From: Sinorhizobium fredii USDA 205
GTDB lineage: Bacteria; Pseudomonadota; Alphaproteobacteria; Rhizobiales; Rhizobiaceae
Length of the DNA: 64,000 nt
Reading direction: 5' to 3'
Assembly (NCBI RefSeq): GCF_001461695.1
Contig: NZ_AUTC01000146.1
Coordinates: 248,001-312,000, forward strand
Both the position numbers and the translations under genes were made by a program. Below the pieces are notes generated by a model. That model saw only the letters and a list, made by a program, of their open reading frames with translations, did no database searches and was not told the DNA's origin. Of this stretch, positions 25,717 through 33,826 are shown in pieces (the stretch's first letter is position 1; every line of letters starts with the position of its first letter).

Positions 25717-25858
25717 GCCCCTAAAATGTTACTGGACTTGTGGAACGGCGTGGCCGACCATCCGACTTTAAGAAGACCCGGGTTAAAAAGATTGGTATTT
25801 AAGAATTTGCGTTGATAAAACTTGCCATGGCAAAGCCCGCATTGGCGGGCTTTGTTTT
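25717..25858 (+). ncRNA. Candidate small RNA B (same 20-mer, own terminator)
   Basis: It begins with the 20-mer GCCCCTAAAATGTTACTGGA identical to 1227-1246 and runs 96 bases to an intrinsic terminator on the same strand. It lies about 120 bases after the LysR stop, so it could also be the LysR 3' UTR. No ORF of note. The sequences of the two loci outside the 20-mer differ, which argues against a simple duplication and for a short conserved functional element. Confidence 0.35.
25832..25858 (+). terminator. Intrinsic terminator
   Basis: A 9-bp stem (AAAGCCCGC / GCGGGCTTT) with an ATTG loop, followed by GTTTT. It ends transcription on the plus strand downstream of the LysR gene or of the candidate small RNA. 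Confidence 0.8.
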
Positions 25859-25861
25859 ATC

Positions 25862-25908
25862 CTACAGCATCAGACGCACAAAGGTTGCTGTAGGATTTTG
25901 AATTGCAG
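25862..25908. repeat. Palindromic intergenic element, shortened copy 2
   Basis: It reads CTACAGCATCAGACGCACAA, then AGGTTGCTGTAGGA and TTTGAATTGCAG, the family layout in the reverse orientation relative to 28628. The central palindrome has lost one arm. It directly follows the terminator. Confidence 0.6.
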
Positions 25909-25948
25909 AAGCAAGCATTCGGGATTGGACTCACGAGCCACCGCAGCG

Positions 25949-26071
25949 TTACCAAAAGACGCCGTAAAAGGTGAGATAGACGACGGTACCGAGGGCCATC
26001 ACAAGATAGAAGCGGATCAGGAACTCAACCGGCCTGAAACGGCTTGCGAAACGTCCAGTATCCGTTTTCAT
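25949..26071 (-). CDS. Small (40 aa) single-pass membrane protein
   Basis: The ORF starts MKTDTGRFASRFRPVEFL and ends VVYLTFYGVFW. It has a basic N-terminus and one strongly hydrophobic segment (residues ~17-39). GAGAGA precedes the ATG. Hydrophobic, well-composed reading in otherwise non-coding DNA is good evidence for a real small gene. Function unknown. Confidence 0.6.
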   Translation of the reverse strand: MKTDTGRFASRFRPVEFLIRFYLVMALGTVVYLTFYGVFW

Positions 26072-26133
26072 TGAGTTCTCTCTCATTCTTGCTGTTGTCG
26101 TTCTCGCAGAGAAGGCCGCGTGGGAGCTGTCTC

Positions 26134-26388
26134 TCAGCTGAGCTCACCTATCCTTACTTCGCTTGCGGGCTCCTGACGGAGGCAGAACGTCCGCGCGGCC
26201 GCAAGCAGCGCGTCTTCGTCCAACGGATAACGCCGGAACTCCGCCATGAGAAAATTCGCAAGTCTCTGAACCCGTCGACCCTTTCGGGGAATTCCGAACT
26301 CGGTACGAACCGTCTCGTATACGCGCCTGAGAGCGTTCACTTCGGCCTCACTCAGTGCCGCAACGATATTATCCGAATATCCGCGCAT
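26134..26388 (-). CDS. Hypothetical protein, 84 aa
   Basis: A soluble 84-residue protein, mostly helical by composition (ALSEAEVNALRRVYETVRTEF), with no signal peptide or membrane span. I do not recognise the family. It follows the 82-aa gene by three bases on the same strand and is probably co-transcribed with it. Confidence 0.6.
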   Translation of the reverse strand: MRGYSDNIVAALSEAEVNALRRVYETVRTEFGIPRKGRRVQRLANFLMAEFRRYPLDEDALLAAARTFCLRQEPASEVRIGELS

Positions 26389-26391
26389 CGC

Positions 26392-26640
26392 CTAATCTGA
26401 AGCCTCTTGTGGGTTATTGAGAATGCAAAGCGCTCGCGCTGCATTTTTGCGACTGAGCCCTTCCATCTTCCAGGAACCAATCTTTGCGGCCTGTCCCGTG
26501 AAGACGTGATGGATCGTATAAGTCCCGTTTCCCTCGAAACGGCGACCATATTGATAAAGCCGTCCAGACCTATTGGGGGCCCCACCTTCCGATTCCCAGA
26601 TGCTGATGGCGAGCGCGTGCTCTTCGTGTTTGCTATTCAT
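26392..26640 (-). CDS. Hypothetical protein, 82 aa
   Basis: The ATG at 26640 has a perfect GGAGGA ribosome site nine bases upstream, and is preferred to the upstream ATG at 26676. The product contains ALAISIWESEGGAP and a Tyr/Arg-rich middle (YQYGRRFEGNGTYTIH). Proteins opening with an E-x-A-I-x-I-W-E-x-E-G-x-P segment are common small hypotheticals in rhizobia, as I recall. Soluble, function unknown. Confidence 0.65.
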   Translation of the reverse strand: MNSKHEEHALAISIWESEGGAPNRSGRLYQYGRRFEGNGTYTIHHVFTGQAAKIGSWKMEGLSRKNAARALCILNNPQEASD

Positions 26641-26697
26641 CTTGTGTCCTCCTCGGGCGGCTCGCCAGTGCGGCAAGGGTTCCTTTAGCGAAGGGGG

Positions 26698-26901
26698 TCA
26701 TTCCCCATTCGATGGCTCCAGATCGTCTTCCGTACTGACGCGCTCTTGCCCGAGTTCATCATTGCGGATGCGATACTGAGGCGAGTTGTCCCTCAACGGG
26801 AGTTTGGCGGTGATGCGATAGGTCTCCGCCGCGCGGGGCGAAATGTATTCTCGATCTTTCAGCCGAACCGATAGGCCGATTGGGAAACGATGGTTGCGCA
26901 T
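26698..26901 (-). CDS. Hypothetical protein, 67 aa
   Basis: A small basic, soluble protein starting MRNHRFPIGLSVRLKD and containing YRIRNDELGQERVSTEDDLE. The RF-x-x-G-x-x-VR-x-KD start and the YRI-x-ND-x-x-G-x-ERV end form a pattern I recall from rhizobial small proteins of unknown role. It is eleven bases from the 95-aa gene on the same strand, suggesting one transcript. Confidence 0.6.
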   Translation of the reverse strand: MRNHRFPIGLSVRLKDREYISPRAAETYRITAKLPLRDNSPQYRIRNDELGQERVSTEDDLEPSNGE

Positions 26902-26912
26902 TGATTGTCGCC

Positions 26913-27200
26913 TTACGATCTGGGTGACGGTGAGATTGCGGCTCTGTGACGATCGACTGTAATGAGGCGTTCAAGCTCCTCGGGAGCGATTGCGACGATA
27001 CGCATTCGGTATTTGTTCTCGGGCGTGGCGGGCAGCTTGATAAAGGTCGCCACACGGCGATAAGCGAGCCAGGATATACCTTCGATTAACTCCTCGTCCT
27101 CATCGACCTCGTAGTCGCCAGGGGGCACCGTCTCTCCGAAATCTGGAATCACGAAGGGTTCATTGAAATGCACTCTTCGGTGTTTGGTTCGGGCAAGCAT
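26913..27200 (-). CDS. Hypothetical protein, 95 aa
   Basis: The start at 27200 has AAGGAGG upstream. The product reads VHFNEPFVIPDFGETVPPGD, then YEVDEDEELIEGISWLAYRR, then VATFIKLPATPEN. It is acidic in the middle with beta-type periodicity. Similar conserved hypotheticals (PAG-x-Y-x-V-x-x-DEEL-x-E-x-x-S-x-x-AYRRV) are frequent in Rhizobiaceae, often several per genome. First gene of a likely two-gene unit with the 67-aa gene. No function known. Confidence 0.7.
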   Translation of the reverse strand: MLARTKHRRVHFNEPFVIPDFGETVPPGDYEVDEDEELIEGISWLAYRRVATFIKLPATPENKYRMRIVAIAPEELERLITVDRHRAAISPSPRS

Positions 27201-27829
27201 GTTGCCTCCTTCCTGTCGCGAACGCAGTTCGCAAGGTTCAGCCAAAATCGGGCTGGAGTGGCTCCAAGCCAGGGAGCAGCCGCCTTGGCCCCTTCGCGCC
27301 TTACCGCACGACGGAAGCCTCCGGCTGCTTTGCACCTGGAGGATATTCAGGATCGATGATCGGTGAGTTTGGCGGGTCTGCAGCCTCTGACGAAGCAAAA
27401 AGCCAAGCTGGCCTTAGAGCGATGCTTTATATGTATATCATGATTGTGGCCGTGGTGAGATTCTTTTCGATTTAAATCCGCGGCCGTCATGAAAAAATAT
27501 CTGATAGCGTCTGTCATTATATACAATGATAAAATATTTCGCGGAGAAAAAATCTTTGCGACGCGAACTTTTGGCTGGCTAGTTAAGAAATATATTTCCT
27601 TCTTATTGTAATCCTCTGTTTACATTAAGGATTTTAAGGCGCAGGGTGAAAATATCCTGATTGCCAAGGGCCTCCGGTCTGAGCGCCGGCCTCAACGATC
27701 CCGATCATCCACCTGGTATACCAAGTTCCGGCGGGTTTCTCGTCAAGTTCAGCCCGAACTGCAAGTCGCTCTTATCCGGAAGGCGCAGCGACGCTGCGTT
27801 TTAAGTACCGAAACACTTAGGAGGTTTCT
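27201..27829. other. Gene-free, partly AT-rich stretch
   Basis: 629 bases between two small genes transcribed away from each other. From about 27430 to 27640 the DNA is strikingly AT-rich for this replicon, with runs such as TTTAAAT and AAATATATTTCC. A perfect 7-1-7 palindrome (CGCAGCGACGCTGCG, 27783-27797) lies 32 bases before the GTG of the 41-aa gene and is followed by TTTTA. I see no gene. The AT-rich part may be a promoter region or a remnant of foreign DNA. Confidence 0.5.
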
Positions 27830-27955
27830 GTGAAAAACTTCATTCCCGCCAGCTTCCAGACCTATGATTACTCGCGCCTGCTCGTCTGGCTTGCGTTTAT
27901 TCTCGCACTTGCTGTGGTTGCCTATTCCTCCCTGGCCGGGGAAAGCCTCCTCTGA
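27830..27955 (+). CDS. Small (41 aa) single-pass membrane protein
   Basis: Starts with GTG at 27830, nine bases after an AGGAGG ribosome site. Reads MKNFIPASFQTYDYSRLL, then a hydrophobic segment (residues ~18-36, VWLAFILALAVVAY), then SSLAGESLL. Strong ribosome site and clean hydrophobic segment support it. Function unknown. Confidence 0.6.
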   Translation: MKNFIPASFQTYDYSRLLVWLAFILALAVVAYSSLAGESLL

Positions 27956-28094
27956 TCGTCTGGTCGCCGGTTTCTTGAACCATGCCACGCTTCGCTCGCC
28001 ATGCCCGGTAGAGCAAACCCGGCGGCAGGCCGCCTCGCAAATGAAACCCGGAGGCGGTTGCTATTTCGATGATAAAGGCGCAGGGTCCAACCTT

Positions 28095-28145
28095 CAGTAG
28101 CAAGTGTCACGGGCGCTACTGCTTGAGGGCTAGAGACCCTAGCCC
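28095..28145 (+). promoter_or_regulatory. Tandem hairpins in the leader of the 104-aa gene
   Basis: Hairpin 1: CAGTAGC (28095-28101) pairs with GCTACTG (28115-28121). Hairpin 2: GGGCTA (28127-28132) pairs with TAGCCC (28140-28145). The AAAGGAGG ribosome site and the ATG at 28164 follow at once. They may be an RNA thermometer, a protein-binding leader, or just a stabilising 5' end. Confidence 0.35.
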
Positions 28146-28163
28146 CAACCAAAGGAGGACGTC

Positions 28164-28478
28164 ATGTCTTCCACCGTCCACTACATCTCGCCCTCCGATC
28201 GGGAGATGATCCTGTCAGTCTTGGACGAGGCTGGCTACGACGCCAGCGTCCTTGTCGAGGATCCGCGATTCTTCAACACGGCCGCATTGCTTGTAACGAA
28301 ACTGTTCTTGGCGGGTGTCGACTCCCAATCGGCACTAACGGCGAAGCTTGAATATCAACTGGGCAGGGCCGGCAAGCACAGGCAACCGGGCACTTCATCG
28401 CTGTCGCGCTACGCGATCCAAGGTCTTCCACTCGAGCTTCAGCCGCGGCGCCGCGAGCAACAAAAAAGCCCGGGCTAG
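28164..28478 (+). CDS. Conserved hypothetical protein, 104 aa
   Basis: The ATG has a perfect AAAGGAGG site. The protein has an N-terminal helical part (ISPSDREMILSVLDEAGYDA, then FNTAALLVTKLFLAGVDSQS) and a basic C-terminal tail (LQPRRREQQKSPG). Small soluble proteins with the SD-x-E-x-ILSVL-x-EAGY start are, as I recall, common uncharacterised rhizobial proteins. No enzyme motif is visible. Confidence 0.65.
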   Translation: MSSTVHYISPSDREMILSVLDEAGYDASVLVEDPRFFNTAALLVTKLFLAGVDSQSALTAKLEYQLGRAGKHRQPGTSSLSRYAIQGLPLELQPRRREQQKSPG

Positions 28479-28627
28479 CCCGAGCTTGCCGAATACGCCG
28501 ATCGGAAGTGCAGTTTTCTCCTCTTCGATCCCTGCGACCATGGCGAAACCGGTCCGACAAGTTGTTCGCCTATCGGTCCGCGTCTGCTGCCTGTTTCCTT
28601 GAATCGTTGCCGATTCAAGGACAAAAG

Positions 28628-28690
28628 CATGCAGCAATTGAAAGTGCTACAGCAACCATCGCGCATCTGATAAGACGCGCGGCGCTGTAG
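28628..28690. repeat. Palindromic intergenic element, copy 3
   Basis: CATGCAGCAATTGAAAGTGC, then TACAGCAACC, then GCGCATCTGATAAGACGCGC, then GGCGCTGTAG. Upstream is the extended block GATTCAAGGACAAAA also found beside the copy at 49537. It lies between the 104-aa gene and the convergent sugar ABC operon, so it may form a 3' end hairpin for both. Confidence 0.75.
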
Positions 28691-28765
28691 CGGCATCACC
28701 CCCGCGATGACGATCTCGACCCGAGTGGCAATTCGCGCCGAACGATGCTTCGGAGGAGTTCCCGC

Positions 28766-29845
28766 CTACATCGCCCTGCCGTCCAAGCCGAAGACGTGAC
28801 AGCGGGTAGGGTCGAAGTAGACGGAGAGATTGGCGCCGCGCTCCACCTTCTGCTGGCCTTCGAGGGCTATGGTCAGCTGCTGGCTGTCGGGCGTGATGCC
28901 GTAAAGCATGGTCTCGCCGCCGAGATTCTCCACGAGCTCGACATTGACGGCGGCGAGCGCGATGCCGCTGTCGCGGGCCGAGAGGTGTTCGGGGCGAATG
29001 CCGAAGGTAACTTCCTGACCCTGCGTTGCCCCTTTGAGGTGGCGCGGCAGGCGGATCGTGCCGCCGCAGACTTCGATGGCGGTTTCCCTTTCCGTGACGC
29101 CGCCGATCCCAGCTTTCAGGAAGTTCATCTTCGGGCTGCCGATGAAACCGGCGACGAAACGGTTGACGGGGTTGTTGTAGAGGTCGAGCGGCGCGCCGAC
29201 CTGCTCGATGCGACCCGAATTCAGGACGACGATCTTGTCGGCCATGGTCATCGCTTCCACTTGGTCGTGGGTCACGTAGATCATGGTGTTGCCGAGGTCG
29301 CGGTGCAGCCGCGAGATCTCGACGCGCATCTGGACGCGCAGTTCCGCGTCGAGGTTGGAAAGCGGCTCGTCGAAGAGGAAGATGCGCGGCTCGCGGACGA
29401 TCGCCCGGCCGATCGCAACGCGCTGGCGCTGGCCGCCAGACAGCGCCTTCGGTTTGCGGTCGAGGAGTTTCTCGATCTGCAGGATTTCGGCGGCGCGGCG
29501 CACTTTCGGCTCGATATCGGCCTTCTTGTATCCGGCCGTCTCAAGACCGAAGGCAAGGTTCTTGTAGACCGACATATGCGGATAAAGCGCGTAGGACTGG
29601 AATACCATGGCGATACCGCGCCTGGCGGGTGCGACTTCGTTCATCCGGTCGTTGTCGAGCATCAGCGTGCCGCCGGTAATCTCCTCGAGTCCGGCGATCA
29701 TCCGGAGCAAGGTGGATTTGCCGCAGCCGGACGGGCCGACGAAGACGGCGAACTCGCCGGGATCGATCGTCAGGTCGATGCCGTGGATCACGTCGAGCGC
29801 GCCATAGCGTTTCTCGACCTTCTGAAGAACGACGCTGGTAGCCAT
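28766..29845 (-). CDS. Sugar ABC transporter ATP-binding protein (UgpC/MsmK type)
   Basis: A 359-residue cytoplasmic ATPase that powers the importer encoded upstream. Walker A GPSGCGKST, Q-loop, signature LSGGQRQRVAIGRAI, Walker B IFLFDEPLSNLD and switch His are intact. The C-terminal MalK-type OB-fold (TOBE) extension (~residues 240-359, FGIRPEHLS) is present. It is last of six co-directional genes from 35109 to 28766. Family members serve disaccharide, polyol or glycerol-phosphate importers, so the substrate stays open. Confidence 0.93.
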   Translation of the reverse strand: MATSVVLQKVEKRYGALDVIHGIDLTIDPGEFAVFVGPSGCGKSTLLRMIAGLEEITGGTLMLDNDRMNEVAPARRGIAMVFQSYALYPHMSVYKNLAFGLETAGYKKADIEPKVRRAAEILQIEKLLDRKPKALSGGQRQRVAIGRAIVREPRIFLFDEPLSNLDAELRVQMRVEISRLHRDLGNTMIYVTHDQVEAMTMADKIVVLNSGRIEQVGAPLDLYNNPVNRFVAGFIGSPKMNFLKAGIGGVTERETAIEVCGGTIRLPRHLKGATQGQEVTFGIRPEHLSARDSGIALAAVNVELVENLGGETMLYGITPDSQQLTIALEGQQKVERGANLSVYFDPTRCHVFGLDGRAM

Positions 29846-29866
29846 TTCAAAATTCCTCCCTGCGGC

Positions 29867-30940
29867 CTATCGCGTATTGGCGCGCCAATCGGCGTATTTC
29901 GGGCTGTCCGGCCCAATCGGAAGCGATATTTCCCGCCCCGTATCCGCCGACTGATAGATTGCCGTCACCAGTTCCAGCGCCCGCCGGGCGTCCTTGGTCG
30001 TGACCGGCAGCGGCGCTCCCCCGATCAAATGGGCGTGGAAATGCGCCATCTGGGTGGTGAAGCGCGGCGAGACCGGCTGCCAGTTGCCGGTGACCGCGTC
30101 GATCTGCGCCTGGACTGTCTCGTTGGCGGCGATGATCTTCCACGGATCCTTGCCGGGCGTATAGGGTTCGTGGCTGCTCTCGAACGTGACATTCTCGAAA
30201 TGCAGCCTGAGCCGGCTGATCTGCTCCTGCGAGCCGAGCGTGCAGGAAAGCGACACGAAGGCGCCGTTCTGCATTAGCAGGCTTGCCGAGGCGCAATCCT
30301 CGACCTCGATATCGTTGACGCGCGTCGCGACGCGGCCGAACACTTTCGAGACGGGACCGAGGAGATGCAGCAGCATGTCGTGCAGGTGCAGCGCATGGGT
30401 CACCAGTACGCCGCCAAGCTCCGTCTCCCATTTACCGCGCCACGGGACCGAATAGTAGGCGGGGGTGCGCAGCCAGAAGGTCTCGACCGAACCGACATAG
30501 GGCTTGCCGGCAATGCCGGCCTCGATGATCCGCTTCGCCTTCTCGATGCCGTCGCCATAGCGATACTGGAAGATCGGCATCAGCACGCCCCGGGCGCGCT
30601 TCTCTGCCTCGATAATCTTGTCGACGCCGGCGAGCGAGCCGGTCAGCGGCTTCTCGCAGATCACGTGCTTGCCGGCGGCGAGCGCCGCGATCACCTGCTC
30701 GAGGTGGATGCCGGGCGGCGTGCAGATATCGATGATGTCGATCGTCTCGTCGGCAAGCACTGCCTCGAAGGAGGTGGTGCGCTGCTCGATGCCGAACTCG
30801 TCGCCGAATTCGTTGAGCCGTTCGACGTTGAGATCGCAGATGGTCTTGACCCGGAATTTGTCCGGATGCGGCAGGTAGCCCTCGATCATGTGGAGCCGTC
30901 CGATGCCGCAGCCAATGATGGCGACTGTCTTTACGCTCAT
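29867..30940 (-). CDS. Gfo/Idh/MocA-family dehydrogenase
   Basis: A 357-residue NAD(P)-dependent sugar or polyol dehydrogenase. Rossmann start TVAIIGCGIGRLHMIEGYLP and the family EKP motif (HVICEKPLTGSLAG, Lys in catalysis) are clear. The ATG at 30940 is taken because the upstream gene stops at 30942; the upstream open extension is non-family sequence. It is fifth in the importer operon and probably oxidises the imported sugar or its derivative. Confidence 0.9.
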   Translation of the reverse strand: MSVKTVAIIGCGIGRLHMIEGYLPHPDKFRVKTICDLNVERLNEFGDEFGIEQRTTSFEAVLADETIDIIDICTPPGIHLEQVIAALAAGKHVICEKPLTGSLAGVDKIIEAEKRARGVLMPIFQYRYGDGIEKAKRIIEAGIAGKPYVGSVETFWLRTPAYYSVPWRGKWETELGGVLVTHALHLHDMLLHLLGPVSKVFGRVATRVNDIEVEDCASASLLMQNGAFVSLSCTLGSQEQISRLRLHFENVTFESSHEPYTPGKDPWKIIAANETVQAQIDAVTGNWQPVSPRFTTQMAHFHAHLIGGAPLPVTTKDARRALELVTAIYQSADTGREISLPIGPDSPKYADWRANTR

Positions 30941-30941
30941 G

Positions 30942-31958
30942 TCAGTTCTTTTCCCGGTTCTGTTCGGCGATTGCCTGGGCGCGAAGTGCGAGCTCCATGG
31001 CCTTGAAGCAGCGCTCCCGCGGCATGGCGGTTTCGGTCCTGTCGCGGATGTCATCGAGGAGCTGGCGCCCGAAGGGCAACTCGACTCCTGAGCAGTCGAT
31101 ATGCTCGACGCCGTTTCGGTCGGCGAGGAAGAGATGGTGTCCCCCGCTGCGACCGGCGAGGTCGACCGTCTTGCGGACCTCGATCGTACCGGTCGTGCCG
31201 ACGATGAAGAGCCGGCCGTCGCCCCAGGTCGGCATGCCGTCCGGGGTCAGCCAGTTCACATGGATCGTGCCGGTGGCTTGGGCGGTCGAAAGGTGGATGT
31301 TGCCGGTATCCTGCAGCTCCGGTTTGTCGGGCACGCTGCGGTTGTCGATGCTCGCCGAAAGGATGGTCGCGTCGCCGGCACCGGTGAAGAACAGGAACTG
31401 CTCGCATTGGTGCGAAGCGATGTCGACAAGGATGCCGCCGTAGTCGGATCGGCGGAAGAACCAGTCGGGGCGGGTCTCCCGGCGCAGCCGGTGCGGACCG
31501 AGGCCGACGAGATGCACGACCGCGCCGATCGCCCCGGCGGCGACGAGCTCGCCGGCCTTCACCGTTGCCGGGCTCTCGAAATGCTCCGAATAGAGGATCG
31601 AGAAGATCCGCCCGGTCTCGGCCTGGACCCGGCGCACCTTGGCGAGCTGGTCGAGGCTCGTCATGCCCGGCTTGTCGACCAGCACGTCCTTGCGGTGCTG
31701 CATGGCGCGGATCGCCAGTTCGGCCCGTTCCGCCGAGACGGCCGCCGAGGTGATGAGGCCAATGCTGTCGTCCTCGAGGATTTGCTGGAGCGTCGCGATG
31801 CGCGGCGCATCCTTGTAGACGCCCGCAAATTCCGCGGCCAAGGCATCGTCCGGCTCGTGGAAGCCGACGAGGCGGGCGCCGGCCCGGATCAGGCAATTCA
31901 CCTGGCCGTAGATATGGTTGTGGTTGAGGCCGACGGCGGCGAAACGCAATTCGGTCAT
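30942..31958 (-). CDS. Gfo/Idh/MocA-family dehydrogenase
   Basis: A 338-residue paralogue of the preceding gene with a variant nucleotide motif (AAVGLNHNHIYGQVNCLI) and DKP (VLVDKPGMTSLDQL) in place of EKP. The GLNHNHI start is typical of a Gfo/Idh subgroup of unknown substrate. It lies 22 bases after the permease gene and one base before the next dehydrogenase, so it belongs to the importer operon. Confidence 0.88.
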   Translation of the reverse strand: MTELRFAAVGLNHNHIYGQVNCLIRAGARLVGFHEPDDALAAEFAGVYKDAPRIATLQQILEDDSIGLITSAAVSAERAELAIRAMQHRKDVLVDKPGMTSLDQLAKVRRVQAETGRIFSILYSEHFESPATVKAGELVAAGAIGAVVHLVGLGPHRLRRETRPDWFFRRSDYGGILVDIASHQCEQFLFFTGAGDATILSASIDNRSVPDKPELQDTGNIHLSTAQATGTIHVNWLTPDGMPTWGDGRLFIVGTTGTIEVRKTVDLAGRSGGHHLFLADRNGVEHIDCSGVELPFGRQLLDDIRDRTETAMPRERCFKAMELALRAQAIAEQNREKN

Positions 31959-31980
31959 GATGATCTTTGGACTCCGTCGG

Positions 31981-32868
31981 TCAGCGTTTCATGCCGGTGG
32001 TGGCGATGCCTTCGATCAGAAGGCGCTGGAAGAACAGGAAGAAGAAGAACACCGGCACGAGCGACAGCGTCGACATGGCGAAGAGGCCGCCCCAGTCGGA
32101 CGTGCTGCTCGAGTCGACGAAGGTCCTAAGCCCCAGCTGGATCGTATAAGTGTTCATGTCGTTCAGGTAGATCAGCGGCCCGAAGAAGTCGTCCCAGGTC
32201 CAGATGAAGGAGAAGATCGCGGCCGTCGCCAGCACAGGCAGTGAGAGCGGCAGCATGATCTTCCAGTAGATGCGCCAAGGGCCGCAGCCGTCCATCATCG
32301 CCGCCTCGTCGAGTTCGCGCGGTATGCCGCGGAAGAACTGCACCATCAGGAAGATGAAGAAGGCGTCGCTCGCCAGGAACTTCGGCACGACCAGCGGCAG
32401 GATGGTGTTGACCCAGCCGAGATCGAGGAAGAGGACGTATTGGGGGATCAGGGTGACGTGATAGGGGATCATCATCGTCCCGAGCATCATCGCAAACCAG
32501 AAATTGCGGCCGGCGAAGCGAAGCCGCGCAAAGGCATAGGCCGCCAGCGAGCAGGCGACGACATTGCCGATCACCGTCAGGACCGCAATGACCAGCGAGT
32601 TCCAGGTGAACCGCCCGAAGCTGACGTCGAGCCCGAACCAGCCGCGCACATAGGAGGCAAAATCCACCGAGGAGGGCCAGAGCGTGGTCGAGGCGAAGAT
32701 CTCGTCCTCCGGCCGGACCGATGCCGAGAGCATCCAGAGCAGCGGATAGAGCATGGCGAAGGAGGCAGCGATCAGCCCGGCATGGACGAGAACGGATCCC
32801 AGCGGGCTGCGGCGACCGTTCGTTGACGGAGGCGGTGCGGTGATCGAGCTCATGGTCGCATCAGTCAT
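31981..32868 (-). CDS. Sugar ABC transporter permease (MalG type)
   Basis: A 295-residue inner-membrane permease with six hydrophobic segments. The ATPase-contacting EAA loop reads DEAAMMDGCGPWRIYWKIMLP. It ends in the typical MalG-type tail (FLFFQRLLIEGIATTGMKR). It overlaps the upstream permease gene by eight bases. Together with 32861-33826 it forms the membrane channel of the importer. Confidence 0.92.
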   Translation of the reverse strand: MTDATMSSITAPPPSTNGRRSPLGSVLVHAGLIAASFAMLYPLLWMLSASVRPEDEIFASTTLWPSSVDFASYVRGWFGLDVSFGRFTWNSLVIAVLTVIGNVVACSLAAYAFARLRFAGRNFWFAMMLGTMMIPYHVTLIPQYVLFLDLGWVNTILPLVVPKFLASDAFFIFLMVQFFRGIPRELDEAAMMDGCGPWRIYWKIMLPLSLPVLATAAIFSFIWTWDDFFGPLIYLNDMNTYTIQLGLRTFVDSSSTSDWGGLFAMSTLSLVPVFFFFLFFQRLLIEGIATTGMKR

Positions 32869-33826
32869 CGTAGTGCACCCAGTAACGAGAGGTCAGGAAC
32901 GAGAAGGCCGTGAACAGCCCGATGATCAGCACGAGGATCCAGGCGAGCGCCGAGGCATAGCCCATGCGGAAGTTCCCGAAGGCTTCCTGGTAGAGATAGA
33001 GCGTGTAGAACAGCGTCGAATTGATCGGCCCGCCGGTGCCGCCGGAAATGATGAAGGCCGGCGTGAAGGCCTTGAAGGCCTCGATCGTCTGCACCACCGC
33101 ATTGAAGAAGATGACTGGGGTGAGTAGCGGCAGGGTGATCTTGTAGAACTGCCGGAACTTCGATGCCCCGTCGAGGCTCGCCGCCTCGTACATGTCGGTC
33201 GGGATCTGGCGAAGGCCGGCGAGGAAGATGATCATCGGCGAGCCGAACTGCCAGACGCTCAATACGACCAGCGTCCAGATCGAATAGTCCGGATGCGAGA
33301 TCCAGCTCGGGCCTTCGATGCCGAACTGGGCCAGCAGGCTGTTGATCAGGCCGTCACCGGCAAAGAGCTGCCGCCAGAGCACGGCGATCGCCACGCTGCC
33401 GCCGAGCAGCGACGGCAGGTAGAAGATGGCGCGATAGACGGTGAGGCCCTTGACGCCGCGGTCGAGAAGGATGGCAACGAACAATGCGAAGGCCAGTTTG
33501 AAGGGGACCGACAGCACCACATAGAGAAACGTCACCTTCAGCGAGGCGGCGAACTTCGGATCGGCCGTGGCGATGCGGACGTAATTGGCCGTCCCGACCC
33601 ACTCCGGGGAGCGGATCAGGTCGAAGCTGGTGAAGGACAGATAGAGCGAGGCGACGGCAGGTCCGAGCGTCAGCCCGAAGAAGCCCACGAGCCACGGCAA
33701 CAGGAACATGTAGCCGGCGCCGTGGTTCGTCCAGAGGGCGGCCAAGCGGCCCTGGGCGGCGGGGCGCCCCCTGGCGCCCGCACCGATAGCTACAGCGGAA
33801 TCCTGCACGGCAGCCATGCTCCTCAT
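32861..33826 (-). CDS. Sugar ABC transporter permease (MalF type)
   Basis: A 321-residue permease with an Ala/Gly-rich N-terminal tail and six membrane segments. Its EAA loop reads YEAASLDGASKFRQFYKITL. The start ATG at 33826 overlaps the stop of the binding-protein gene (ATGA), so the two are coupled. A second in-frame ATG lies at 33817. Confidence 0.92.
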   Translation of the reverse strand: MRSMAAVQDSAVAIGAGARGRPAAQGRLAALWTNHGAGYMFLLPWLVGFFGLTLGPAVASLYLSFTSFDLIRSPEWVGTANYVRIATADPKFAASLKVTFLYVVLSVPFKLAFALFVAILLDRGVKGLTVYRAIFYLPSLLGGSVAIAVLWRQLFAGDGLINSLLAQFGIEGPSWISHPDYSIWTLVVLSVWQFGSPMIIFLAGLRQIPTDMYEAASLDGASKFRQFYKITLPLLTPVIFFNAVVQTIEAFKAFTPAFIISGGTGGPINSTLFYTLYLYQEAFGNFRMGYASALAWILVLIIGLFTAFSFLTSRYWVHYDD

